Below are positions 24,191 to 37,423 of a stretch of 64,000 nucleotides of DNA, in pieces. The stretch covers positions 2,604,001-2,668,000 of the forward strand of contig NC_069105.1 in assembly GCF_947172395.1 (NCBI RefSeq), in the 5' to 3' direction. Under the pieces are notes generated by a model. The model saw only the letters and a list, made by a program, of their open reading frames with translations. It did not search any database and was not told where the DNA came from. Position 1 is the first letter of the stretch. Every line of letters starts with the position of its first letter. This DNA comes from Bicyclus anynana. Taxonomy: Eukaryota > Arthropoda > Insecta > Lepidoptera > Nymphalidae. A program made the position numbers and the translations under genes.

Positions 24191-24791
24191 GTCGCACTCT
24201 TATCTTGTATAATTTACGATTAGAACGGTATTGAAACATGTGTAATTAATTTAATTATTAGAGTGATATTCATTCATAATTCATGGGAGTATGCTTAACT
24301 AAAAAAATATGGTTTAATCCAGAAAAAATAAGGTTTAGTTTAAATGATCTATAAATACAAAATTAAGTTTTGTATAATTTCCGATTGATGCGGATGACGA
24401 TTTACACTTTACAGTAGTCTGTGAAAAAATTACGTCACCTCAATCAATGGATGTCAAAAATGTCAAACAAAATGTCAATTTTCGAACAGTTCCGAAACGG
24501 TAATTAAAATGTTGTAAAAGCTTTTAAAAAAGGCGTGGCGTATTAAACTTTTCGTATAAAAGAAATTAAATAGTACATAATTTATATACTTTTCCATTAA
24601 TACTTAAAACATAAAAATGAATAAGCGCTATAGTAATTAAACTCAAAATTTAATTAATAAATTGACAACTTGTTTGTTTTGGTGTCGTGATTTTGAACGT
24701 TAATTATAAAATCAAAAATGTTGATTTTTGTGAAGAAACTGTGAAGTGTTTGTGTTTTTAATTTAAAATTATGCTGAAATTGTATTGAAAA
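24190..24791. promoter_or_regulatory. Shared divergent promoter region between PIGB and CEP97
   Basis: About 600 bp separate the inferred PIGB first exon (minus) from the CEP97 start codon (plus). No repeat family was recognised here, unlike the flanking introns. No TATA element stands out. A bidirectional promoter is inferred from head-to-head gene order, not from motifs. Confidence 0.55.
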
Positions 24792-27700
24792 ATGGGTGAG
24801 ACTCGATTTTACTTGTTTAGCAGGGATCCAGTAAATTAAGAGATAACTAAGATTTAATATAATATGACGTATTTATTGCAGACAACCCAAATAATGATAC
24901 TCTGGATTTATCAAGGCGTGGATTGAAGAAAGTGGAGAAAGCTCCTGGAGAGGAAGCTAAAACGATCATAAACTTAATCCTCGATCACAATGAACTTCAG
25001 CGGCTGGACAATATCGACTCCTACAATCGTGTCGAGAATGTAAGCCAAGTTTCTTCTGTAATTTCGGAATAATTCAAATTAATATTCTATAATACGAAAG
25101 AGGTCGACATTTATGAGATTAAAAAGCAAATCGGAGCTTCCTTAGCAGTACGACATCATAGAAACATAAAAATTCAAATATTTAAAGAAAAACTTAAAAC
25201 TAGTATCAGGGCAGCAATAATCATACGATAATTTAAATAGACATGGCAAAGAAGTAAATAAATAAATTCAAAAAACTATATACTTAAATAAAAATATTAT
25301 TATTTATTAACAGTGATTCAATGAGGAGAAACTGATTTCCATTAAGAATTTCTTTTTTAATTTATTATTATTATCAAGTTACTGAGCAACACACAGGCTG
25401 GTTTTTAATACCTGAAAAGTCCATGTGTTTCCCCAAATCTCACAATTTGTAAAAAATAAATATCACTTGATCAGAAACACAGATCATCTACTAGGTAATG
25501 GTGAATGTTGTTTGTTCCAGTTGTCAATATGCAACAATTTCCTCATGCGAATGCACGGGGTCTCCAGGTTGACCAATATCCGCATCCTGGCGCTCAACAA
25601 CAATGGCGTCCTGCAGATTGAGGGACTGAAGGACTTGATATATCTCAAAGTGCTAAAACTTGCTGGTATGTTGTCGAAATTGTCCTAAAAAGAAATATAA
25701 TAACAGTGTCGCCTAAAAGACCTTCTGGGTTAACAAAAATATATACAAATAAATATATGAAATTAGGAGTAGATGGTTTGCTAAACTCACGCTCACGCTC
25801 CAAGTGTCAAAAGCCTCAAATCGTTATTAACCCATATTAGCTCAAGTCTCCTCTCAGAATGAGAGGGGTTGGGCCAATAGTCCACCATGCTGGCCCAATG
25901 CAGATTGGCAGACTTCCCACACGCAGAGAATGAAGAAAATTGTTTGGTATGCAGGTTTCCTCACAATGTTTTCCTTCACCATTATATAATGATTTATTTA
26001 TTTTGCTATCATCTGCGAAAAGTCGACGAACCCATGCAACTCTACAATGTGCAATTGCACGTTCTAGAGTCAACATCTCCTGAGGATGCTCCGGTTTTGG
26101 GGTGAAACTAACGTAGAGAGTATTTTGTCGGACCTGGGTGACGTTGTCGCATGGGTTCGTTGACTTTTCGCGGATGATAGCAAAATAAACAAATCATTAT
26201 ATAATCATGATGAACTTCCGCAAAGTAACGCCTGCTTCTATCCAATTTTCCTTCACCGTTTGAGACACGTGATATTTAATTCTTTAAAATGCACACAACT
26301 AAATAGTTGGAGGTACATGCCCCAGACCGGATTCAAACCCACACCCTCCGGAATCGGAGGGAGAGGTCATATACACTGGGCTATCACATGCCTTGTCAAA
26401 GTTATGCAATAATGTTGATGATGCTGCTGCAGCTGCTCTGGATATGCATTCTAATATAGATCTTGCTGCAGTTCTAGATAGGCCCAGGTCTTTAAGCAGT
26501 TTATAATAGAGAGATTTTGCAGTTCTGCCTCTTTCACCCACAAAGAGAAAATAAATAATTTTATTAATTGATGATGATTAATTATTATTATCATAATAAA
26601 TAATAATACAAATCTAACAATATTAAAAACCCTACTTGTTGTCAACATTCAAAGACATTAATACTATATAGATAGGTTTAAATACCATTAGCAAGTACAT
26701 AATACATTTAATTGAGTAATGTAATGTATATTTGTTGTTGGTGAGTTTGTCACAGTAAATCATCTCCCAATGAACATGTATGACATTTGCAATACTAATG
26801 AAGGAAGCAAAACAATGGATTTATTCTGCGATTGCATGCAGTTTGACCTTCTAGTTAATTTATTACCTACTCTGTTTACAGTAGATTACCCATATCTTAT
26901 GCACTCTTAGTAACAATACTATGTGTGTCTATGTAGGATTTTCAATGTAGTTCTATTTCTGACCTATATATAATATATATGTTTGTATGTCTACAATTTT
27001 CTCAAAAGTTACTTATATATAGGCCCTAAATAGTATATAAGATTAATTTAAAATTAATGTTAAATTGTGTTATTCAGGATTTTATAAATTACTTTTCTTT
27101 TTAAATGATTCATTAGAATAATTTCATATAAATTGTCTGGAATATAATATGACACAGTGAATCCACGGAATGTTAAGATATTTGTCTTGCTTACAGTTCG
27201 TTTCATGTAGGATGGTGCAGGTGACAGTATGTATACAGGCAACTGTCACTATACCCATGCAATCTGAAAAACACTTTAGGAGGTATGTCAGTTATACCTC
27301 CTAAAGTGATTTTCTTATGTCATACTATTAAATGTATCCTGTAGGATACATTTATTAGTGTTGTAAGGGGTAATCTCTGGATCTACTAAACCAATTATGA
27401 AAATTCCTTTACCACTAGTAAGCCACGTTATTTGCGAGTGACATAGGCTATATTTTATCCCCATAATCTCGCGTTTTATACCACGGGGCTAGATAAATAT
27501 GCTCAGAGGCACAATTATCCGCCCACTTATATAGTCGCGTCATATTAAAGTGGGCGGATATTTGTGCTTCTGAGTATATAATGTTTTTGTTTGCAGGTAA
27601 CAACATAAAGTCGATAGAACACCTCAACCACAACATACACTTAGAGCATTTGGATCTGTCCAACAATCAGATATCTTTCATATCTGATATATCATATCTG

Positions 27701-30700
27701 AAGAATCTAAAGGTAAAAACCGTTGATTTTTTTTTTACCTCAATTACCGCGCTGCAGCTTCCATGGATGTATGTGAGATATTTAATTGACTTTCTAGATG
27801 GAGGATATTTTGTATGTACATATTTTTTTTTTTTTAATTTATTTAGTACCAATATTAGTCACACACAAAAGTAAAAAGAAAAACAGTGGACAAGGAAACA
27901 CTTATCTCTATAAGAGATCTCTGCCAGTGACTCAGTTTTATACTACCATTTTACACTTAGACAAATTTGTTTATGCTTAAAGACGGCTTCCTTGGCGCAG
28001 TGGTATGCACAGTGGATTTACAAGACGATTCCTGGGTTCAATTCCCGGCTGGGCTTCTTAATTAGTCCAGGTCTGGTTGGTGAGCTCTGGCCGTGGCTAG
28101 TTACCACTCTACCGGCAATGACGTACCGCCAAGCGATTTAGCGTTCCGGCACTATGTCGTATATTAACCGAAAGGGGTGTGTTTCATCTTACTTTATATT
28201 CTTTACAAGTTAGCCCTTAACTACAATCTCACTTGATAAAAAGTAATGATGCAATTTAAGATGGAAGCGGGCCAACTTGTAAGGAGGAGGATAAAAATCC
28301 ACACCCCTTCCTGTTTTCACATGTAATTTTTGTCCAAGCCCTTGAACAAAAATTACATGTGAAATGACCCAAACGTGAATAACGCTTGAAGACTAAGGCG
28401 TGCGACCCTCATATTTTGACTCCTGCGCTGGAAATATGTACGGCGTTTTCGGGTAAAGTATCTGTATATGTGTACAAAACGAATTGCACAAATGCCGTAC
28501 AGTAATAAATTACCTATTTTGCTTCTGCAATTGTCGACAATTAAAAGTTTGTTCTGACTTCCTGCACCACCATTTTAGTACGGCACTAGGATTTTCGACA
28601 TTTATTTTTAATCATCTTTAACACTATAACAAAGGGATGATGACAGTTTTTTAAATTGTATATAAATTAAGAGTATATTAATAGCAAAGCAATTGTGTAA
28701 AAGGAACAGGGTATCTGCGATCATTACTTTCGGAGCTACAGGGATTTAAAGGGTCAGATTTGCGGCGCTGTCGCGGTTCCCTGAAAAACGCTCCATACAA
28801 AATGGCACGATTTAGTGACGTTGTTGGCTCGCTGATCGTTAAATTTGTATGGGCGTTCAAACAAAATTATTAATATCTTTGTTATTTGTGCGTTTATGTT
28901 TATAGTTCATTTATTGTAAAATTGTCACATTTAATGTAAGGAAGCTAAAACTGTATGAATTTTCATCTAATTACGATAAAAAAAAAATAATGGATTTTGA
29001 AATTTTATAATCTTATTTATTTTGCAAATATCCAGACAATCTTTGCTTTTTATGTATAAATTAGTTAACATTGACCTTATTTACCTGAATGTATCATAAA
29101 AATCAATATATTCAAACCTAGTCATCATCCCCATTATAATTAGTCGTAATTCATCATTTGTACCTGAGAAATTCACTCGCGTACTCACCACTGTACCGCT
29201 CAGAAATGACAGCATAGTGTTCAAAGTTATTTTCTGATATAGTAACAGCCTTTTAAGCGTTATTCACGTTGGGTCGTTTTTGTTCAAGGGCTTGTAATCT
29301 AATAATAAGGCCGCTGGTCTTTTAATGGCCGTTAGCTGGTAATGGTGATCGACCTTCCAGCACCTGAACCTGGAGCGCAACCGCATCCAGGACCTGCGGC
29401 AGTGCGAGCGGTACGTGCCCACCACGCTGGCGCAGCTGCAGCTGGCGCACAACAACATCTCCGACCTCAACGAGGTGTCGCACCTGGTGCAGCTGCACGC
29501 CCTCGACAGCTTCTCCGTGCAGGGAAACCCCTGCGTGGCCATGGCGGGGAAGGACAAACTGTATCCTTTACTACTGTTACTATTTTTTATTTTTTTTATT
29601 TTTATTTATTGGTACCCCAGAGATGGGAAAAGGAAGCAAGGGCGACCACATAAGAGATGGGAGGATAACCTGCCGAAAGGATGGCGAGGAAAGGCCAGAG
29701 ATCGAGTAGAGTGGAAAAGTCTGGAGGAGGCCTATGTGGAAGGACAACCTGATTGCTCTAGTATATAAATTAAGTAATAGTATAAGGTATATCAGAGCAA
29801 TCAGAGAATAAAGGCTATTTTTATTTTATTTATTGGTTTGCAAAACTGGCACAATATCGTAACCTAACATATATATCAAAAATAGTTTCTATTCATCCTC
29901 ATGTAATTGTGCCTTCATCATTATTAACCCATATTCGGCTCACTGCTGAGCTCGAGTTTCCTCTTAGAATGAGAGGGGTTAGGTTAGGCCAATAGTACAC
30001 CACGTTGGCCCAATGCGGATTGGCAGACTTCACACACGCAGAGAATTAAGAAAAATCTCTGGTATGCAGGTTTCCTCACGATGTTTTTCCTTCACCGTTT
30101 GTGACGCGTAATATTTAATTTCTTAAAATGCACACAACTGAAAAGTTGGAGGTGCATGCCCCGGACCGGACTCAAACCCACATCCTCCGGAATCAGAGAC
30201 AGGTCATATCCACTGGGCTATCACGACTCAAATTGCGCCTACTCGAAGCAAACTTACTCTAAATTAAAAGACAAAAGACAAACAAACAAAAAGATAAAGA
30301 AAAAACAAATGTGAAGAAGTAATCAATCAACAATATTCAAGGAAACTTAGTCATAATACTACTAATTGAGTCACTGAAGATATCTATACGGTTTCGGACA
30401 CTGTTTGCAAAATATTACTTGGTTAGAATGCATCATCATCATCATCATTAGCAGCTGATGGACAGAGCAGCTCCATGCAACTCACTTGATGTCCTGAATC
30501 GACTATGGGGGGTTGACCAACACTGAACTTTCTGGTGTTGGCTTGCCACTGCAGCCATTTGGGAACCTTGTACCGTCCATCTGCTCGTTGAACTACGTGC
30601 CCCGCCCATTGCCACTTCAGCTTTGGTTCTTCTGCTGATCTCGTAATTTGTAATTCGATCATGCAGAGAAACTTCAAGCATAGCATGTAAAGATATTGAG

Positions 30701-33700
30701 TTAAAGAAATTGAAGATGTCACCTGATAATGGAATTGAATCAGAAATTGGATTACTGCCCTTAAATTAAAATAATATAGGTGTTTTGTGATTTATTAATT
30801 GTTTCCCCTTAATTCACCACTCAGAGGGTTTGATTACCGTCCGTTTGTTCTGAATTGGATCATGAGTGTCAAGTCTATAGATGGGTTTATCGTCAGCGCC
30901 ATAGAGAGGTGAGTTGTCACATTTAGTTGTTGTAATGTATATAATAAATTAGTTTTAAAACATATTCGCCCGTAAAGTATCGTTTATTTCACCGATTTTA
31001 ATATAGCAATGTATCTCATTACGCACGTGTGTTGTAATGTAATATAAAACCTTTCCGTCTTAAAACGAACGGTATTTTTTAAAATCTTGGCAAAGAGTTT
31101 TTCTGTCAGAAAAATGCTCAACATTTTATGAATAAAATTAACTTTGTGAGAGATGAAAAAACATTGATTCTTAAATTTTAATAATTTTGACAATAAATGT
31201 TAACCATTTATCGGTATCAGAAACACAGAGATATAAAGTCAAGTAAGTTAGAAGTTTGTTTTTTTAAATTATCCTTTTATCTAGATAGATTGAGCGGTAA
31301 AGCTGAAAATAGACAGATATACAAACTCACTCTAACGTTTATAGGTTAGTTTCTGTATATTGTTTTCAGCCTCAAAGCAGAATGGCTATACAGCCAAGGC
31401 AAAGGCAGACATTTCCACCCGGGCCAACACAGGGAGTTGTGCGAATATTTGGCCTCCACGTGTCCTCTAACCGCTGACGCGTTAGAGACGGAGGATCAGA
31501 GGAAACTGCGCCTTATTCTCAGTAAGGTAAGGTCTCAAGTAACATGGCCAATAGAGGGAGTTATACGAATATCTCGCCTTGAGACTGAGTATCACAGGAA
31601 ACACTGCTTTATTCCCAGCAAGGTAAGGTCTCAAGTAACTTCACCAGCAAAGGGAGTTATACGAATATCTCGCCTCGAGATGGAGTTGCAAAGGAAACTG
31701 TGTCTTATTCTCAGCAGAGTAAGGTCTCAAGTAACTAGCTACTATATAACTTAACATTGCCATTACCAAAAACTTATATGATGTTATGATACAAATCTGA
31801 GTCCATCTGTGTAACAATCATCATTATCATCAACCTATATTCGGCTCACTGCTGAGCTCGAGTCTCCTCTTAGAATGAGAGGGTTAGGCCAATAGCCCAC
31901 CACGTGGCCCAATGCGAATTGGCAGACTTTACACACGCAGAGAATTAAGAAAATTCTTTGGTATGCAGGTTTCCTCACTATGTTTTTCCTTCATCGTTTG
32001 AACTGATAAGTTGGAGGTGCATGCCCGAGACAGGATTCGAACCCACACCCTCCGGAATCGGAGGCAGAGGTCATATCCACTGGGCTATCACGGCTCATGA
32101 GAGACATGTGTAACAATACTTTTGCTGAAATAAACAATTTGTCTGTAGGCTCAGCACCATCAACAGCAGCTCAAGGATCAGAACCACAGTCCGGTGAAGT
32201 CCAGGATACAGTCTCCCAGGATGCAATGTGAGTGTCATCAAACTATGTTCTAGCTGTGAGTCATAGAAAACAAGAAATAAACAGTATCCAAAATCACGGA
32301 CCCCGACGGTAAACGGGAACACATGTATTCTTGGCTAACGTTCTGAGTCTGAAAGTCTTACCTCTTGGCTATGATCGCTAAATTTGCGTAAAGTACTTAG
32401 TACCGAAATTATGCATGGGATTGTGTCAGTTTAGCCTTTTTCGTCATTCCTGGGCCTTTCTGCACTTGGTAGTGGCCAAGTGCAGAAAACGCGTTTGCGA
32501 AAAACTGATGATTTTGATGGTATGAATGTTTGTTTCTCTGTCACGTCGCGACTACTGGACCGAATTAGCTGAATTTTGAAATACATAGGCTACTTTTTAT
32601 CCCGCAAAAATTCAGGTTTCCCAAAGGAATTGTGATATACGCAATTTCACACAGACAAAGCCTTGGGCGACCGAAAGAAACCATGGTTCGTGCAAAAACT
32701 GATTGTAATGATGGTATGAACTCTTTCACGCAAAAACTACTAACTTTTTGGCTGTTATTTGGGAAAAAAATTGTACAAACTGTAAAATTTTACGTAGACG
32801 AAGTCCTGGGTAATAGCTATACTATATCAATGTTATACTTTATCAATATATTATTATGGGAAAGGGAACAACTCGTACACTGGTAAAACCATGGTGCGTC
32901 CTCTAGTTAGTTATAAATGATTTAACATTTTCAGCGAGAATGTCCCAAAGAAACATGGGCAGATCTCCAGACCGACTCAGTTCAAGTTTCCACGGCGGTA
33001 TTCACAAAACCGGTGCACAGTCTCACATGATGTCCATGTCCTGTTCCGGGGAGCTGCCCACGCCTCCGTCCACCTTCGACAGCCCCCAGCACTCCCATAG
33101 ACAAGATAGAATCACAGGTAAAAATTATCATAGTGTCAAAGTGTTTTTCAGATAGCATGGGTACGGTGAGTTGCCTTATGACGTTCATAATACGTACTAT
33201 TGTCGTGAATCGCGGCAAACTTTCAATAGTGAAACAAACCGACAAAGACGTACCGCCAAGCGATTTAGCATTCCGGTACGATGTCGAGTAGAAACCGAAA
33301 GGTGTGTGGATTGAAATCCTCCTCCTAACAAATTAGCCCGCTTTCGTCATCACTTACCATCAGGTGAGATTGTAGTCAAGGGCTAATTTGTAAATAATAA
33401 AAAAAAACGAACTGTAACTGTACCCATGCTATCTGAAAAACACTATAATGTTACATTTCAGACCAGAAAAGGTTATCTTCACATTACTGAACAGGCTAAA
33501 TGGTCAACGATTTTTTCATGTCCCCGAATGTTATTTGGGGCAAATTAAAAAAAGAGGTCATGTCTTTATAACTCGACAGTATCAGTTTCAAATTCATGTC
33601 TATCTCTCTCAATGACTACAATATAGCTAATGTTAGACAGAGAGAGATAGAAATATTTCATTCAAAATCAAATAAGTTTGCCAGCACTAGTTCAACATTT

Positions 33701-36700
33701 CAAGTGGCTTAATGTTTTACTTTCAGAACAACAAATACAACCTCAACAACTTCAACAGCTATCACAAATACCACAACAGTTATCTCAGCTACCACAACAG
33801 TTACCACAACAGCCACAACAGTTATCACAATTACAACAACCGAAGGCGATAAACCATTCGCTGGAAGCCGCTTCCAAAATGGTGCCAGTACCCGAGTCCC
33901 TAATGAGTCCTGACTATCAAGACCCGATATTCGATATACAGAAAACTATACCAAAAACAAATTCCGCGAATGTCTCAAACACGTCATCCCAATCCTCGAA
34001 TAGCAGTGTGAATGAAGAAAGAAAGTCGGTTAGCAAGAACTTGAAAGGATCGCCCAAGTTAACCAAAAGTGCAACTTCATCCCCTAAGTTAAAGTCCAAA
34101 ATCGAACGCAAGGGGAGTCTATCGAAAATTGAAGTTGATAAGAAAATTAATGGTAAGTTGATTGAAAATTTTCTATATTGTTCATTTACTTAATCTATGT
34201 TTAATATTTTTAAAGCTGAAGTTTGCTTGTTTGGTAAAACGCATTGTATTGGACAGTCCATTGATTAACGCTTTGAATTATGAAACCCTTTCAACTGTAG
34301 TTTTAATAAAAATCGCGCACGAAGTGTTCTTTACCATTGTCGATAAAAACTGCAAAAAATCGATAAAATCGTGTCTGTTCTTTGTCCCCTTAAATATTTA
34401 TTGTACTCTGTTTTTTTAGTATTTGCTGTTATATAGCGGCAACAGAAATATGTCATCTATGACAATTTCAACTATCTGACTATCTGACTATCAACAACAG
34501 GAACAGCAGTCTTAGTAGTAGGCTTTTACCCTTCGGGTACGAAATCCTAAAAAATAGTCCACTGTTTTCTTTAAAGGTTTAACAAAAGAGAACACTGACC
34601 AAGTAGACCCGGATAAGTTGGAAGTGATAAAACTCGCATCAAACCAGAGGCGGCAGAAAAAGATGAGCGTGGAGACGATGGCGGCCGTCACCATACAGAA
34701 GATGTGGAGGGGATACCGCAGCAGAAACCTGAATAAGGATACCTTGAGGATCCTACATGCTATTCAGGCGGCGAGGGCGAGGCAACATATACAGTGAGTT
34801 TCTCTTATCTATCTCTAGTCCTTGTCTCTTTTTTTGTAGTCCGTCTGTCTGTCAAGGCCCTTTATTTTGGGAAAGCTTGGAGGTATCAACTTGACATTTA
34901 AACCATCCTATTAATTGTTTGAAAGTTTGTTTGGATGTTTGTTACTCATTAACGCCGCTACTACTGAAGTGATTTAACTGAAATTTGGAATGGAAATAGA
35001 TTAACACTCTGGATTAACACATAGGCTACTTTTTATCCTGAAAAAATCCATGGATTCCTGAGATTGGCGAAAACGTGATGATTTTGATGTTGGTTACTCT
35101 TTTACGCCTCGGCTACTGAACCGAATTATCTAAAATTTGAAGGAGAGATTGATTATAGTCTGGATTAACACATAGGCTACTTTTCATCGCGAAAAAATTG
35201 ATGGTATCCGAGGGATTTGTGAATAACTGAAAATTAGGAAAATTCTCAGGTATGCAGGTTTCCTCACGATGTTTTTCCTTCACCGTTGGAGACATGTGAT
35301 ATTTAATTTCTGAAATTGCACACAACTGAAAAGTTGAAGGTTGCGAACCGGATTCGGACCTTCACCCTCCGAATTGAAGGCAAAGATCATATCCACTGAG
35401 CTATCATGGCTATATTTATATGTATTGATACAAAAATTGTCTCAGACGGCTAACTTGCGATATGGAGGCGACGAAAGCAGCGCTGGAGAGTGAGAGGAAG
35501 ATCCAGCAGCTGCAGATGCAGGCCATCAACGCGCTGTGGAAGAAGGTCTCCACGCTGCAGAATATTGGTAAAGTTTCCTCCCGTATGCAGAAATATACCA
35601 CCCTCAGATCCTGGACTAGACTGGCCTCAAGGTTAGCAGAACCAGCAGAATATCCAGCAGTTTCAGATGCAAGCCGTCAACGCGCTCTGGAAGAAGGTCT
35701 CCACGCTGCAGAATATTGGTCGTTTCCTCCCGTACGCAGAAACATATCATTCTTAGATCCTGGACTAGTCTGGTCTCAAGGTCAGAAGAACCAGCAGAAC
35801 ATCCAGCAGTTTCAGATGCAGGCCATCAACGCGCCGTGGAAGAAGATCTCCACGCTGCAGAATATTGGTAAAGTATACTTTCCTACGCAGAAATATATCA
35901 TCCTCGGAAGAACCAGCCGACCTCTGTCGGAAGAACCAGCAAAACATCCAGCAGTTTCAGATGCAGCCCGTTAACGCGCTGTAGAAGAAGCTCTTCATGC
36001 TGCAGAATGATTTTCGCTATCTGCTAACTGCGTAACTTGAGCCTTCGTCCGCGCAGTACAGAGGTGTGAGGTGTGATGGATTGATGATAAATAGGCTATT
36101 TAACACTGAAAGAATTTTTCAAATCGGACCAGTAGTTCTTGAGATTAGCGCGCTCTTCATCTTTATAATATTAGTATAGATTTTTTCTGTTACCAACAAG
36201 CATAACAAACCGTTGTGGACAAATTAAAGATAAATTAAAAATCGTAAAACATTGTAGCAAACTTTTTGATCAAGTAATGGTTCCATTATAAAAGTTGAAT
36301 TATCAAGATATTTTTAGATATAATTAAATTGCCGGGTAACGGGTCTACGCCTGGGCAGGGAAGGGCATTCTCTTTTAAGCGTTTGTCTCCTCTAAGAGAA
36401 ATTTGCAACTTGATCCAGTACGCTGCTTCAGTACTGTTTGGCATTCTTATGGTGATAACTTTCTAATAATGACCCTGACTGGGCTGACGGCTTAACATGC
36501 GTACTAATTGCCGGTTTCACCACATTCTGATAAGTGTCCAAAAGTCTAAACATAATTTTCACCACTTTCTTACTTATGTCAAATGTCTATTTTCAGACCC
36601 AAAAAGCAGGGAGTCAGAATCTGAAGACAATTCGGAAGTTTTGAGGCATCTGACGGAAACCTGTGTTAATTTGCAGGCGCAGGTAAACTTTATTTTTCTC

Positions 36701-37261
36701 CATACTCCTGAAAATCCTTTACATATCATATTGTATTGCAATAATACGAAAATTTTAGACTCAAAATGTTTGTATTAATTAGGTAAACTACAACATAAAA
36801 GAAAAGTATTGTAAATTGTAAGGGTCTGTCATTATGAAACGGCATTATCGTTATATTTGTCTGACGTGTCGTGTCTTGACTCATCTGAACGGAATCGGTT
36901 TCATACAAAGGTCACTCATCACGAAAACTCGAAAAGTACTTGACATAAAAAGATGCAATGTCTAAGGGCGGAAGTCTCAAAATACATCTGCACAACACTA
37001 GATGTTGCGATTTATTTGAAAGTCCCTAGCGATGGTACAATTGGCTATTTGACAGTTGTAACGATAACATATAAAATGTCTTGGTTTCTGTACTCTGCCT
37101 TGGTAATTATAGTAGGTGAATGTAACATTATAACTGTATCTAGGTGGTGGAGTTGCAAGGCTGCATGCAGGAGGTTCTACGCGCCGTGTGCAATAAGAGC
37201 CGCGCCGAGCCTGTAGCCACACAGACCGACATCGTCGCTGTCACCACCCCACAAGTAATAT

Positions 37262-37293
<32 letters not shown>

Positions 37294-37324
37294 CATCATC
37301 AACATCAACATCTTCATCTTCATC

Positions 37325-37423
<99 letters not shown>

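Noticed and set aside
29415..29768. 117-aa frame joining CEP97 exon 5 to LINE sequence
   Set aside because: The good donor at 29561 and the exact phase match to exon 6 show the CEP97 exon stops there; the fusion is read-through.
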